Shown here in pieces: positions 28,748 to 36,082 of a stretch of 64,000 nucleotides of DNA (its first letter is position 1; the number at the start of each line of letters is the position of its first letter). The translations under genes and the position numbers were made by a program. Under the pieces are notes generated by a model. That model made no database searches, was not told the DNA's origin, and saw only the letters and a list, made by a program, of their open reading frames with translations. Origin of the DNA: Hyphomicrobiales bacterium (GTDB taxonomy: Bacteria > Pseudomonadota > Alphaproteobacteria > Rhizobiales > Beijerinckiaceae); the NCBI GenBank assembly GCA_028869185.1, contig JAGWTA010000006.1, forward strand, positions 62,001-126,000, written 5' to 3'.

Positions 28748-28766
28748 CATGTTGCAACGCAACATG
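28748..28766. promoter_or_regulatory. perfect inverted repeat upstream of the Pat-like gene (PhaR-like)
   Basis: CATGTTGC-AAC-GCAACATG is a perfect 8-3-8 inverted repeat about 40 bases ahead of the chosen ATG. Its 13 bases ATGTTGCAACGCA (28749-28761) also occur exactly in the phasin promoter near 33.75 kb. Confidence 0.6.
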
Positions 28767-28816
28767 CACCAGCCAATGACGTCCGGCCTTGATGCCGCTC
28801 AAACGGCGGGCGCTGG

Positions 28817-29965
28817 TTACTTCAACGTCTCGCGAGCGATGATCAGGCGCTGGATTTCCGAAGACCCTTCGTAAATCCGCGTGATGCGCGCATCGCGCAG
28901 ATGCCGGGCGACGCCCGTTTCCTCGATATAGCCGGCGCCGCCGAAAATCTGCACTGCCGTATCGGTGGCGCGCTGCGCGGTCTCGGAGGCGAAGAGTTTC
29001 GCCATTGAGGCCGCCTTGGCGAAACTGTCGCCGCGATCTTTCGCCGCCGCAGCGCTGAGAATCAGAAGGCGCGCGGCTTCGATTTCCGTCTCGCGATCGG
29101 CGATCATCCATTGCAAGCCCTGAAATTCGGCGAGCTTTTTGCCGAATTGCGTGCGCTCCCTGGCGTAAGCCTTCGCCTTGTCCATGGCCGCGCGCGCAAT
29201 GCCGAGCGACAATGCCGCAACGCCAATGCGCCCGCCCGCCAGTTCGCCAACCGCGACACGAAAGCCGTCATTCTCGCGCCCCATCAATGCGGCGGCCGGG
29301 ACGCGGCAATTGTCGAAGATGACGGCATTGGTCGCAGACCCATGCTGGCCGAGCTTTTTCTCCGGGGCGCCGATGACGAGCCCCTGCGCGTCGGAGGGCA
29401 CGAGAAAAACGGAGACGCCCTTGCCTTTGGGCGCCGTCGGATCGGTGACCGCCCAGACGACGAAGACGCCAGCGTATTCGGCGCTGGTGATGTAGATCTT
29501 CTCGCCGTTCAGCACATAGAAATCGCCGTCGCGGCGCGCCGAGAGGCGCATGCCGGCGGGGTCGGAGCCGGCGCCGGCTTCCGTCAGGCAAAAGCCCGCC
29601 GCGCAATAGGCGCCTTCCGCGATCCTGGGCAGATAAAAGGCTTTCTGCTCATGCGCGCCAACCGAGGCGATGACTTCAGCGACCATGTTGGTGACCGACA
29701 TCGTGACCGCCGTCGCGGCGCAGGCGTAGGCGAATTCCTCGATCGCCAGCGCGAAAGCCACGGCGCCCGCCGCCGAGCCGCCGTATTCGACCGGCGCGTT
29801 GAGCGCGGCAAATCCGTTGCGCGCGAGGTCGCGCAAATTGTCCAGCAGCGCCGCGCGCCCCTCGCCCCGGTCGAGCGCCGCAGCATGCGGGGCGAGGCGC
29901 TCGCTGGCGAACCGGCGCGCCGAAGCGCGGATCATCTCTTCTTCTTCGCTCAGGGAAAAATGCAT
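28817..29965 (-). CDS. acyl-CoA dehydrogenase
   Basis: A 382-residue flavoenzyme of normal length that introduces the alpha-beta double bond in acyl-CoA. The N-terminal helical domain, the FAD/substrate segment CLTEAGAGSDPAGM, the middle-domain YITSAEYAGVFVVWA and the C-terminal QIFGGAGYIEETGVARHLRDARITRIYEG-type region are all recognisable; the last includes the catalytic glutamate in YEGSSEIQ. Isobutyryl/short-branched-chain and short-chain specificity are both possible. With mmsA in the window, valine breakdown is an attractive but unproven role. It is probably the first gene of a two-gene unit with the Pat-like gene. Confidence 0.93.
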   Translation of the reverse strand: MHFSLSEEEEMIRASARRFASERLAPHAAALDRGEGRAALLDNLRDLARNGFAALNAPVEYGGSAAGAVAFALAIEEFAYACAATAVTMSVTNMVAEVIASVGAHEQKAFYLPRIAEGAYCAAGFCLTEAGAGSDPAGMRLSARRDGDFYVLNGEKIYITSAEYAGVFVVWAVTDPTAPKGKGVSVFLVPSDAQGLVIGAPEKKLGQHGSATNAVIFDNCRVPAAALMGRENDGFRVAVGELAGGRIGVAALSLGIARAAMDKAKAYARERTQFGKKLAEFQGLQWMIADRETEIEAARLLILSAAAAKDRGDSFAKAASMAKLFASETAQRATDTAVQIFGGAGYIEETGVARHLRDARITRIYEGSSEIQRLIIARETLK

Positions 29966-30010
29966 GGGCGGACCTTGCCTTGTGACGGCGGGAGATTGAC
30001 TTGTTCGTAG

Positions 30011-30023
30011 GTGAACTATTCAC
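30011..30023. promoter_or_regulatory. palindrome between acyl-CoA dehydrogenase and DUF2147 genes
   Basis: GTGAA-CTA-TTCAC is a perfect 5-3-5 palindrome in the divergent intergenic region, 46 bases from the dehydrogenase start and 42 from the DUF2147 start. It resembles TetR-type operators of acyl-CoA genes in length and form, but the regulator is not identified. Confidence 0.45.
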
Positions 30024-30064
30024 TGGCTTCGGGGGAATATTAGGGATCATTGAGGGAGGAAGAC

Positions 30065-30436
30065 ATGAAAATTCGCACGCTCGCCATGGCGGCTGCATTT
30101 GCTCTGGCAGGCGCCGCGCCGGTTTTCGCCGGCGACATACTCGGCAACTGGCAGCGCGCCGACGGCTCCTCGCGCATCCGCATGAGCGAATGCGGCGATG
30201 CGGTTTGCGGGCATATCACCTGGTTGCGCGACAAGGATTCGCCGGCCCATGTCGGCCAGCGCGTGTTTTACAACATGAAGGATTCGGGCGGCGGCGCTTA
30301 TGCCGGCAGCGCGTTCAATCCTGAGGACGGCAAGACCTATTCCGGCAAGGCGACCGTTTCGGGCTCGAGCATGACGACGAAGGGCTGCGTGCTTGGCGGC
30401 CTCATCTGCAAGAGCGTCAGCTGGCGTCGTATGTGA
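30065..30436 (+). CDS. DUF2147 domain-containing secreted protein
   Basis: A 123-residue protein with a signal peptide (about 22 residues ending VFAGD). The mature part opens with GNWQRADGSSRIRMSECGDAV and has CGHITWLRDKDS and GGLICKSVSWRR, the recognised DUF2147 layout with paired cysteines. The family is periplasmic and often linked to envelope or acyl-related genes; function is unknown. I chose the ATG at 30065 after GGGAGGAAG. It is somewhat shorter than some family members but complete. Confidence 0.85.
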   Translation: MKIRTLAMAAAFALAGAAPVFAGDILGNWQRADGSSRIRMSECGDAVCGHITWLRDKDSPAHVGQRVFYNMKDSGGGAYAGSAFNPEDGKTYSGKATVSGSSMTTKGCVLGGLICKSVSWRRM

Positions 30437-30447
30437 TCAGCGGCCGC

Positions 30448-30532
30448 GGCGGCGCGCGTCGCCGCCGCTTGTGACTCATGAATTCGGGCGGCGCGCGTCG
30501 CCGCCGCTTGTGACTCATGAATTCGGGCGGCG
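30448..30532. repeat. tandem 39-bp direct repeat, 2.2 copies
   Basis: The unit begins GGCGGCGCGCGTCGCCGCC and ends TGACTCATGAATTCG. Copies start at 30448 and 30487 and a third breaks off at 30532, with no mismatch between copies. Each copy can fold a GC hairpin (GGCGGCG with CGCCGCC) but lacks a T run. It lies directly after the DUF2147 gene, 12 bases past its stop. Confidence 0.9.
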
Positions 30533-30653
30533 ATGCGCGGCCAACGCGCGATGGTTCGCCGGCATCAGGTGAATGCGGTCGCCGCGCTCCGCGCCTGCCT
30601 GAATCATCGCGCCCCGAACGGGATTTGCGTCAAGTATTGCGCCAGACGCGCGC

Positions 30654-33611
30654 TTATTCCGCCAGCACGCGCGTCGCGGGGAAGACAACTTCCACCATGG
30701 TTCCCTCGCCGCGCTTGCTCTTGATCTTGAACGTTGCGCGATTGGCTTCGACCAGCGCCTTGGTCAGCGGCAGTCCGAGCCCGGTGCCTTCGCTCTTGCG
30801 CGCCGTCTCGACCTGTCGAAACGGTTCGAGGGCGGTTTCGAGATCGCTTTCGTCCATGCCGACGCCCGTGTCCTTCACGCGCAAGACAGCCTGGCCCGCG
30901 TCCATCAGCGTCGTGGCGACGATGACCTGCCCGCCCGGCTCGTTGAACTTGACCGCGTTCGACAGGATGTTGAGCACGATCTGACGGAGCGAGCGCTCGT
31001 CGGCGACGATGCGCGGCAGATTGGGCGTCAGCGACAACCGCACGACGACGCGTTCGCGGCTGGCCTGCGGCTGCATGATCGACACGCATTCCGACACGAT
31101 GGCGTTGGCGTCGACGGCGGCAAAAGAGAGATCCATCTTGCCCGCCTCGATCTTCGACAGATCGAGCAGGTCGTTGACCAGGCTCATCACGTGCTCGCCC
31201 GAGCGATGGATGTCCTTGAGATAATCCTTGTAGCGTTCGTTGCCGAGCGGGCCGAGCCGCTCGCCCATCATCACCTCGGAAAATCCCAGAATGGCGTTGA
31301 GCGGCGTACGGATTTCATGGCTGACGCGCGCGAGAAAATCGGACTTCAGCGCATTGGCCTTCTCGGCTTCGCGTCGCGCTTCGGCAAGCTCCTGCGCGGC
31401 AGCCTTGTCCGCGCCGATGTCGCGCAAGGCGGCAAAGAATGCTTGCGAGGGCGGCGCGAGTTTGCCGATCGTGGCGAGGAAAGTCGCGGGATCGCCGCCG
31501 CGCGGCGCTGCGACGATTTCGCGCCGTTCGCTGCGCAGATTGTCGCTTGCCTTGAGGCGCGCGATGGAATCCTGCACGAGCGCAACGCTGTCCTGCGCGA
31601 ACAGCGCGCGCAGACTTTCGCCAGCGCGCGCGCCAAAGAGGCGTTCGGCGCCCTTGTTGAGGCTCAGCACACGCCCATCGCCATCGAAGGTCAGAACGCC
31701 GTCGGCGACGGAATCGATCACGGCGTCCTCGGCCGCGGGGGCGGAGCCTTGCGGGGCCTGCGCGACAACCGCGCGGCGCAGCGAAATCAGAGTCGCGGGC
31801 GCGCCTTGCCAATCGAAAGCTTGCGCGCGCGCATCGACAGGCAATTCGTCGCCGGCGCGCGTGACGATCAGCGTCGCGCCGGACGCAGGCGCTGCGCCGT
31901 CCTTGAACATTCGGCCAGCGCCGCCGTCGCGATCGAACGATTCAAGGCTCACGTAATCGAGCAGATCGAGCAGCGTGCGATTGGCGAACAGCGTTGCGCC
32001 CTCGCGCACGACCAGGACGCCGACGGGAATCTTGTCGAGCATGGCCAGCGCGTGGCGCTGATCGGCGGCCGCATCGTGCAATGGCGCGGCAGGTTCGGCC
32101 TGCCCGGCGGCGGGCGGCGGCGCATCTTCGGCGGGCGGCGCGACGGCTGGCGCGCCAGCCTGCGGCGCATCGCCGAAATGGGCGACGAGATCGATCAGGT
32201 CGCGCGCGCGGCGCGGCGCGGCGCGTTCCTCGCGCGCAGCAGGCGGCGCAGACTCAAAGCTCGGCGGTTCGGCGCCGAGCGCGCGGGCGATTTCGTCGAA
32301 GGCCTGCCGTTCGCCGGGCGACAGATCAATCGCGGGGGAAGCGACGCGCAAGGTCGGGCGCGGGTCGGGCGCGGGCTCCGGCCGTGCGGCATGCAGGCGC
32401 ACGACATTGTGTGCGGCGCGTTCGGCTTCGTGTTCGGCGCGGTCGCGCGCGTGTTCCGGCTCACGCTGATGTGCGCCCTCGGGCGCCGCCTCGTTTTCTT
32501 GCGCGCTCTCTTGCTCGCTGTCTTGCTCGTTCTGCGTCTCGAACGTCTGCGCCGTCTCGGCCTCCTGCTTATGCGCGGCCTGTTGTGCGGCCTGGCCGCT
32601 TTCGGCTGCGGCATGTCCGGCGGCGCTCGGCAGCGCTTCATGCGCAGGCGGGCGCACAGCGGGAGCCTGCGCATGAAGCTCCTCTTCCAGACCTTCGCGC
32701 GCATGCAAACGCGCGATGAGAACTTCGTCGCTGGCGCGCATGTCTTCGGCGCTCGCGTGAGCGTTTTGGTCGCGCGCAATCGCTGTTGCGCGCGCGGATG
32801 CGGCGCCGGCTTCTTCGCTGCGCGCGGGCGCGGCGACCGGCGGATGGATCACGCCATAGCCGCGAAAGCCGGCAAACCGGCGCTGACCATCGAGGAACGG
32901 CGCGCCGCCGAGATCGACCCGGGCGATGCGGCCGCCTTCGGCCGGCCAGTCGACGCTCAAACCGCTCCACGTGTCCTTCGATCGCAAGGCGGCCGCGAGA
33001 GCGCCGCTCGAATCGAGTTCATGCGCGAGAGCGAGAAAGGACCGGCCTTCGAGCGCGCCGAAGCGGGCGCCGACGATCTGCTCCAGCGCGGGCGCCTGCG
33101 CGGTAAAATCGTGATCTGGGCCGGTGCGCCAGGAAAAGCGCACGGGGCCTTCCGGCTCGGCGGGCTGCGATGCGCGGGCGTCGTCCTGCGACGACGATGC
33201 GGCGCTCGCGTCAGCCTCGCCGCCGCGCACGCCCAGGGCGGCGATGGCGAACAGCGCGCCGGCGTCATCGGCGATCTTGCGGCACATCACGGTGACCGTC
33301 TCGGGCACCGGGCCGAAGAAGAAGCGCAGGCGTTCGAGGCGCGGCGGCGCGCCCGGCGAAACCGCGCGGGCCAGCGCCACGATGCGCTGGACGGCCGGCT
33401 CGCCGCCGTGCAGCAAGCGCCGCGTCAAGGCGGGCAAATCGTCGCCAAACAGGGCGCGCGCCGCCTTGTTGGCGAAGACGGCCTCGGGCGGATCGATTGA
33501 AAAAACAACGATGGGAGCGCCGGCGCGGCGCAGGGCGGCAAGGCCCGGCTCGGCGAGCGCGGCGTCGATGCGCTCCCGCGCGCTGGCCGCCGTCAAATCG
33601 CTCTCACTCAT
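30654..33611 (-). CDS. PAS-containing sensor histidine kinase of the PdhS/DivJ/PleC class
   Basis: A 985-residue kinase. The N-terminal third has PAS-like regions (PIVVFSIDPPEAVFANKAA). The middle (residues about 270-420) is a low-complexity Ala/Glu/Gln/His stretch. Two more PAS-like regions follow (LDKIPVGVLVVREGATLFA and VADGVLTFDGDGRVLSLN). The HisKA box FLARVSHEIRTPLNAILGF has its phospho-histidine near residue 765, and the HATPase has NILSNAVKF and GTGLGLPLTKALVEAN. The C-terminal 230 residues strongly recall Brucella PdhS and other DivK-controlling kinases. No transmembrane helix is evident, so it should be cytosolic. The cell-cycle role is inference from that similarity. No response regulator is adjacent. 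Confidence 0.8.
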   Translation of the reverse strand: MSESDLTAASARERIDAALAEPGLAALRRAGAPIVVFSIDPPEAVFANKAARALFGDDLPALTRRLLHGGEPAVQRIVALARAVSPGAPPRLERLRFFFGPVPETVTVMCRKIADDAGALFAIAALGVRGGEADASAASSSQDDARASQPAEPEGPVRFSWRTGPDHDFTAQAPALEQIVGARFGALEGRSFLALAHELDSSGALAAALRSKDTWSGLSVDWPAEGGRIARVDLGGAPFLDGQRRFAGFRGYGVIHPPVAAPARSEEAGAASARATAIARDQNAHASAEDMRASDEVLIARLHAREGLEEELHAQAPAVRPPAHEALPSAAGHAAAESGQAAQQAAHKQEAETAQTFETQNEQDSEQESAQENEAAPEGAHQREPEHARDRAEHEAERAAHNVVRLHAARPEPAPDPRPTLRVASPAIDLSPGERQAFDEIARALGAEPPSFESAPPAAREERAAPRRARDLIDLVAHFGDAPQAGAPAVAPPAEDAPPPAAGQAEPAAPLHDAAADQRHALAMLDKIPVGVLVVREGATLFANRTLLDLLDYVSLESFDRDGGAGRMFKDGAAPASGATLIVTRAGDELPVDARAQAFDWQGAPATLISLRRAVVAQAPQGSAPAAEDAVIDSVADGVLTFDGDGRVLSLNKGAERLFGARAGESLRALFAQDSVALVQDSIARLKASDNLRSERREIVAAPRGGDPATFLATIGKLAPPSQAFFAALRDIGADKAAAQELAEARREAEKANALKSDFLARVSHEIRTPLNAILGFSEVMMGERLGPLGNERYKDYLKDIHRSGEHVMSLVNDLLDLSKIEAGKMDLSFAAVDANAIVSECVSIMQPQASRERVVVRLSLTPNLPRIVADERSLRQIVLNILSNAVKFNEPGGQVIVATTLMDAGQAVLRVKDTGVGMDESDLETALEPFRQVETARKSEGTGLGLPLTKALVEANRATFKIKSKRGEGTMVEVVFPATRVLAE

Positions 33612-33752
33612 ACACCCCGCCTCGCAACAGGCCCGATACTCGACATGATTGACGGGATATTAACGGCGCCTGAACCGCCGGTCCACGCGGGGAGCGTCCG
33701 CGGATGACGCTTTACGCGTTCATGATGAATTTTTCGCGGTGCACAAAGAAAG

Positions 33753-33783
33753 ATGTTGCAACGCACAAAAATTGCGGTATATA
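33753..33783 (+). promoter_or_regulatory. phasin promoter overlapped by a PhaR-like site
   Basis: A -35-like TTGCAA (33756-33761) is followed after 16 bases by TATATA (33778-33783). The 13-base ATGTTGCAACGCA (33753-33765) covers the -35 box, where a repressor could occlude RNA polymerase. Confidence 0.65.
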
Positions 33784-33816
33784 GACTTTCAGGGAACAGG
33801 CGCCATGGGCATCGGG

Positions 33817-33831
33817 TTCCCAAATTGGGAA
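33817..33831 (+). promoter_or_regulatory. palindrome in the phasin 5' leader
   Basis: TTCCCAA-A-TTGGGAA is a perfect 15-base palindrome seven bases before the AAGGAG ribosome site of the phasin gene. It can be a DNA operator or an RNA hairpin near the start. Confidence 0.55.
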
Positions 33832-33849
33832 AACCCAAGGAGAACCATC

Positions 33850-34206
33850 ATGAGCAATCTTCCCTACGAAGTTCCCGTCGAAATGCGCGATTTCGCTGAA
33901 AAGTCCGTCGAACAGGCCCGCAAGGCTTTCGAAAGCTTCATGGGCGCCGCCCAGAAGGCGGTCGACTCGTCCGCTTTCCCGATGGCGCAGGGCGCCAAGG
34001 ACGTCAGCAACAAGGCGATGGGCTTCGCCCAAGCCAATATGCAGGCCGCCTTCGACCACGCCCAGAAGCTGGTCCACGCCAAGGACGTGCAGGAAGTGAT
34101 GAAGCTTCAGGCCGATTACCTGAAGTCGCAGGTCACCACGCTGCAGGACCAGGCCAAGGAAATGGGCTCGGCCGTTCAGGCCTCGCTGTCCACCAAATCC
34201 TACTAA
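33850..34206 (+). CDS. phasin family protein (first of a pair)
   Basis: A 118-residue amphipathic helical protein of the phasin family, which coats polyhydroxyalkanoate granules. Landmarks are VPVEMRDFAEKSVEQARKAFE and MQAAFDHAQKLVHAKDVQEV, then a QADYLKSQ segment. I chose the ATG at 33850, following AAGGAG; an ORF beginning at 33739 would run through the promoter. It is the first gene of a two-gene unit with a second phasin, 17 bases apart, and is preceded by a strong-looking promoter with a likely PhaR site. No synthase gene is in the window. Confidence 0.92.
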   Translation: MSNLPYEVPVEMRDFAEKSVEQARKAFESFMGAAQKAVDSSAFPMAQGAKDVSNKAMGFAQANMQAAFDHAQKLVHAKDVQEVMKLQADYLKSQVTTLQDQAKEMGSAVQASLSTKSY

Positions 34207-34223
34207 CCCCGAAGGAGGCTGCG

Positions 34224-34748
34224 ATGGCCGCCCGTAAACCTGCGCAAAAGGCCGCGCCGGGCAAGACGCCCGCCAAGGCCGAAGCGGTGAAGGCTGCTCC
34301 GGTCAAGGCCGCCAAAAAGGCTGCGGCGGATGTCGCGGACGCGATGAGCGTCGAAGCGTCCGCCCTGCAACGCAACGTGCGCAACGTTGCCGAAAAGGGC
34401 ATCGAGCAAGGCCGCGCGGCTTTCGACCGCGCGGACGCCGCCGCCCGCGAAGCGACCGAGGCGTTCGAGAAAACGATCGTCCTCACCTCGCGCGGGGCGA
34501 CTGGGCTGATGAACAAGGCGCTCGACAATGCGCGCCTCAACGCATCGGCCGCTTTCGATCACTTCAAGAAACTGGTCGGCGCCGACGATATGCCGACCAT
34601 GGTCTCGCTGCATGCCGACTTCCTGCGCAAGCAGGCGGAGGTCGCGCTGGACCAGGCCAAGGAATTCGCCGAGCTCGCCCGCAAGGCGGCGACCGATTCC
34701 ACCGCCCCCCTGAAGGCGCAGATCGAAAAGCAGATGCCCAAAGAGTAA
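34224..34748 (+). CDS. phasin family protein with H1-like basic N-terminal tail
   Basis: A 174-residue phasin. The first 40 residues are a Lys/Ala/Pro-rich tail (KAAPVKAAKKAAAD), like histone H1 or AlgP tails, and could bind DNA. The phasin core follows with IEQGRAAFDRADAAAREATE, then AAFDHFKKLVGADDMPTMVSL, aligning with the first phasin. A tail of this type could tether granules to the nucleoid, as PhaM- or PhaF-like proteins do; that is inference. It is co-transcribed with the first phasin and ends in a strong terminator. Confidence 0.9.
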   Translation: MAARKPAQKAAPGKTPAKAEAVKAAPVKAAKKAAADVADAMSVEASALQRNVRNVAEKGIEQGRAAFDRADAAAREATEAFEKTIVLTSRGATGLMNKALDNARLNASAAFDHFKKLVGADDMPTMVSLHADFLRKQAEVALDQAKEFAELARKAATDSTAPLKAQIEKQMPKE

Positions 34749-34780
34749 CCGGGAACCCATCGAGGTTCGCCGAAGAGAGA

Positions 34781-34815
34781 AAGCGCCGGTTCCTCCCACC
34801 GGCGCTTTCTTTTTG
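34781..34815 (+). terminator. intrinsic terminator of the phasin pair
   Basis: AAAGCGCCGGT (34781-34791) pairs with ACCGGCGCTTT (34799-34809) over a 7-base loop, followed by CTTTTTG. It lies 32 bases after the second phasin stop. Confidence 0.9.
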
Positions 34816-34940
34816 TCCGCAAAAGCCGAAGTTTTTGCAGGCTGAAGCCCATCCTGCGCAGGCCGCGCGCATCACGCCTTGCCATCGCGCCACGCCCGCT
34901 CTATAGCCAAGGCGCTTTCGCTGGCCCAAGCCGCAGGCAC

Positions 34941-35017
34941 GCCGCCATAGCTCAGTTGGTTAGAGCGCTAGATTGTGGATCTAGAGGTCCCCCGTTCGAG
35001 CCGGGGTGGCGGTACCA
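34941..35017 (+). tRNA. tRNA-His (anticodon GTG), CCA encoded
   Basis: A complete 74-base cloverleaf plus encoded CCA. The anticodon GTG is at 34975-34977 in the loop TTGTGGA between CTAGA and TCTAG. The D-arm GCTC/GAGC and the T-arm CCCCG-TTCGAGC-CGGGG are perfect. The acceptor has G1 opposite U72 and A73, and no G at -1 paired with C73. That unusual set is a known mark of alphaproteobacterial tRNA-His and agrees with the long HisRS in this window. Confidence 0.97.
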
Positions 35018-35089
35018 TCCATCGCATCCGTTGAATCGAAACTGCTCTCGCAACAGGCGCGGCGAGATGCTGGCTTGCCGGCTCGGCGT

Positions 35090-36043
35090 TTAAGCTTCTT
35101 CCAACCTTTTCGCCACCAGCGCGCGCAGCGTGCGCAAATCCTTCGCGAACAGCCTGACGCCGTCCGAAAGTTTTTCGCTCGCCATACGATCCTCGTTCAG
35201 CAGCCAGCGGAACGTTTTTTCGTCCAGCTGCATTTTCGCGGGCGCGTCGGAATCGCGCGCGTCGGGTTTGAGCTTGCGCGTCAGCGGGGCGTTGTCGCGC
35301 TGCAATTCGTCGAGCAGCGCGGGGGCGATCGTCAGGCGGTCGCAGCCGGCCAGCGCCTCGATCTCGCCGGCGTTGCGGAAGGAGGCGCCCATGACGACCG
35401 TCGTGATTCCGTGCGCCTTGTAATAGGCGTAGATGTTGCGCACGGATACGACGCCGGGGTCGTTCTCGCTCGTGTATTCCTTACCTTCGTTCTGCTTGAA
35501 CCAGTCGAGGATGCGGCCGACGAAAGGCGAGATGAGAAAGGCCTTGGCGTCTGCGCAGGCCGCCGCCTGCGCGAGCGAGAACAGCAGCGTCATGTTGCAG
35601 TCGATGCCTTCGGCCTGCAGCACGCGGCAAGCCTCAACCCCTTCCCAGGTCGAGGCGAGCTTGATGAGAATGCGTTCGCGCCCGATGCCGCGCGCCTTGT
35701 AATCGGCGATGATCGCGCGCGCGCGCTCGATCATTGCGGGCGCGTCGAAGGAAAGATCGGCGTCGACTTCCGTCGAAACGCGGCCCGGCACGATCTTCGC
35801 CAGTTCCGCGCCGAAATTCACCGCGAGCCGATCGGTGACGCGGCTCGGCGCGCCATGATGGCTGCGGGCCCATCGAACGGCCTCGTCCACGAGATGCTTG
35901 TATTGCGGCATGGCGGCCGCCTTCAGGATCAGCGAGGGATTGGTCGTGCAGTCGGTCGGCGCAAAGGCGCGGATCGAGTCCATGTCGCCGGTGTCCGCGA
36001 CAATCGTCGTCATGGTCCGCAATTGTTCGAGTTTGGAAGCCAT
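35090..36043 (-). CDS. tal: transaldolase
   Basis: A 317-residue TalB-type transaldolase of the pentose phosphate pathway. The substrate segment DCTTNPSLILKA, the Schiff-base lysine in RILIKLASTWEG, and the phosphate-binding MGASFRNAGEIEALAGCDRLT are intact. It should transfer a dihydroxyacetone unit between sedoheptulose-7-phosphate and glyceraldehyde-3-phosphate in the cytoplasm. It is followed by tRNA-His in the opposite strand and preceded by the LysR gene, 39 bases away, so the two may be co-transcribed. Confidence 0.96.
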   Translation of the reverse strand: MASKLEQLRTMTTIVADTGDMDSIRAFAPTDCTTNPSLILKAAAMPQYKHLVDEAVRWARSHHGAPSRVTDRLAVNFGAELAKIVPGRVSTEVDADLSFDAPAMIERARAIIADYKARGIGRERILIKLASTWEGVEACRVLQAEGIDCNMTLLFSLAQAAACADAKAFLISPFVGRILDWFKQNEGKEYTSENDPGVVSVRNIYAYYKAHGITTVVMGASFRNAGEIEALAGCDRLTIAPALLDELQRDNAPLTRKLKPDARDSDAPAKMQLDEKTFRWLLNEDRMASEKLSDGVRLFAKDLRTLRALVAKRLEEA

Positions 36044-36082
36044 CGTCTGTTCCCTGATCGCGCCTTTTCCGCGCCCTTGTCT

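Noticed and set aside
30373-30480. Possible second gene or terminator after the DUF2147 gene.
   Set aside because: The hairpins belong to the tandem repeat and lack a T run; the short frames have no recognised similarity.
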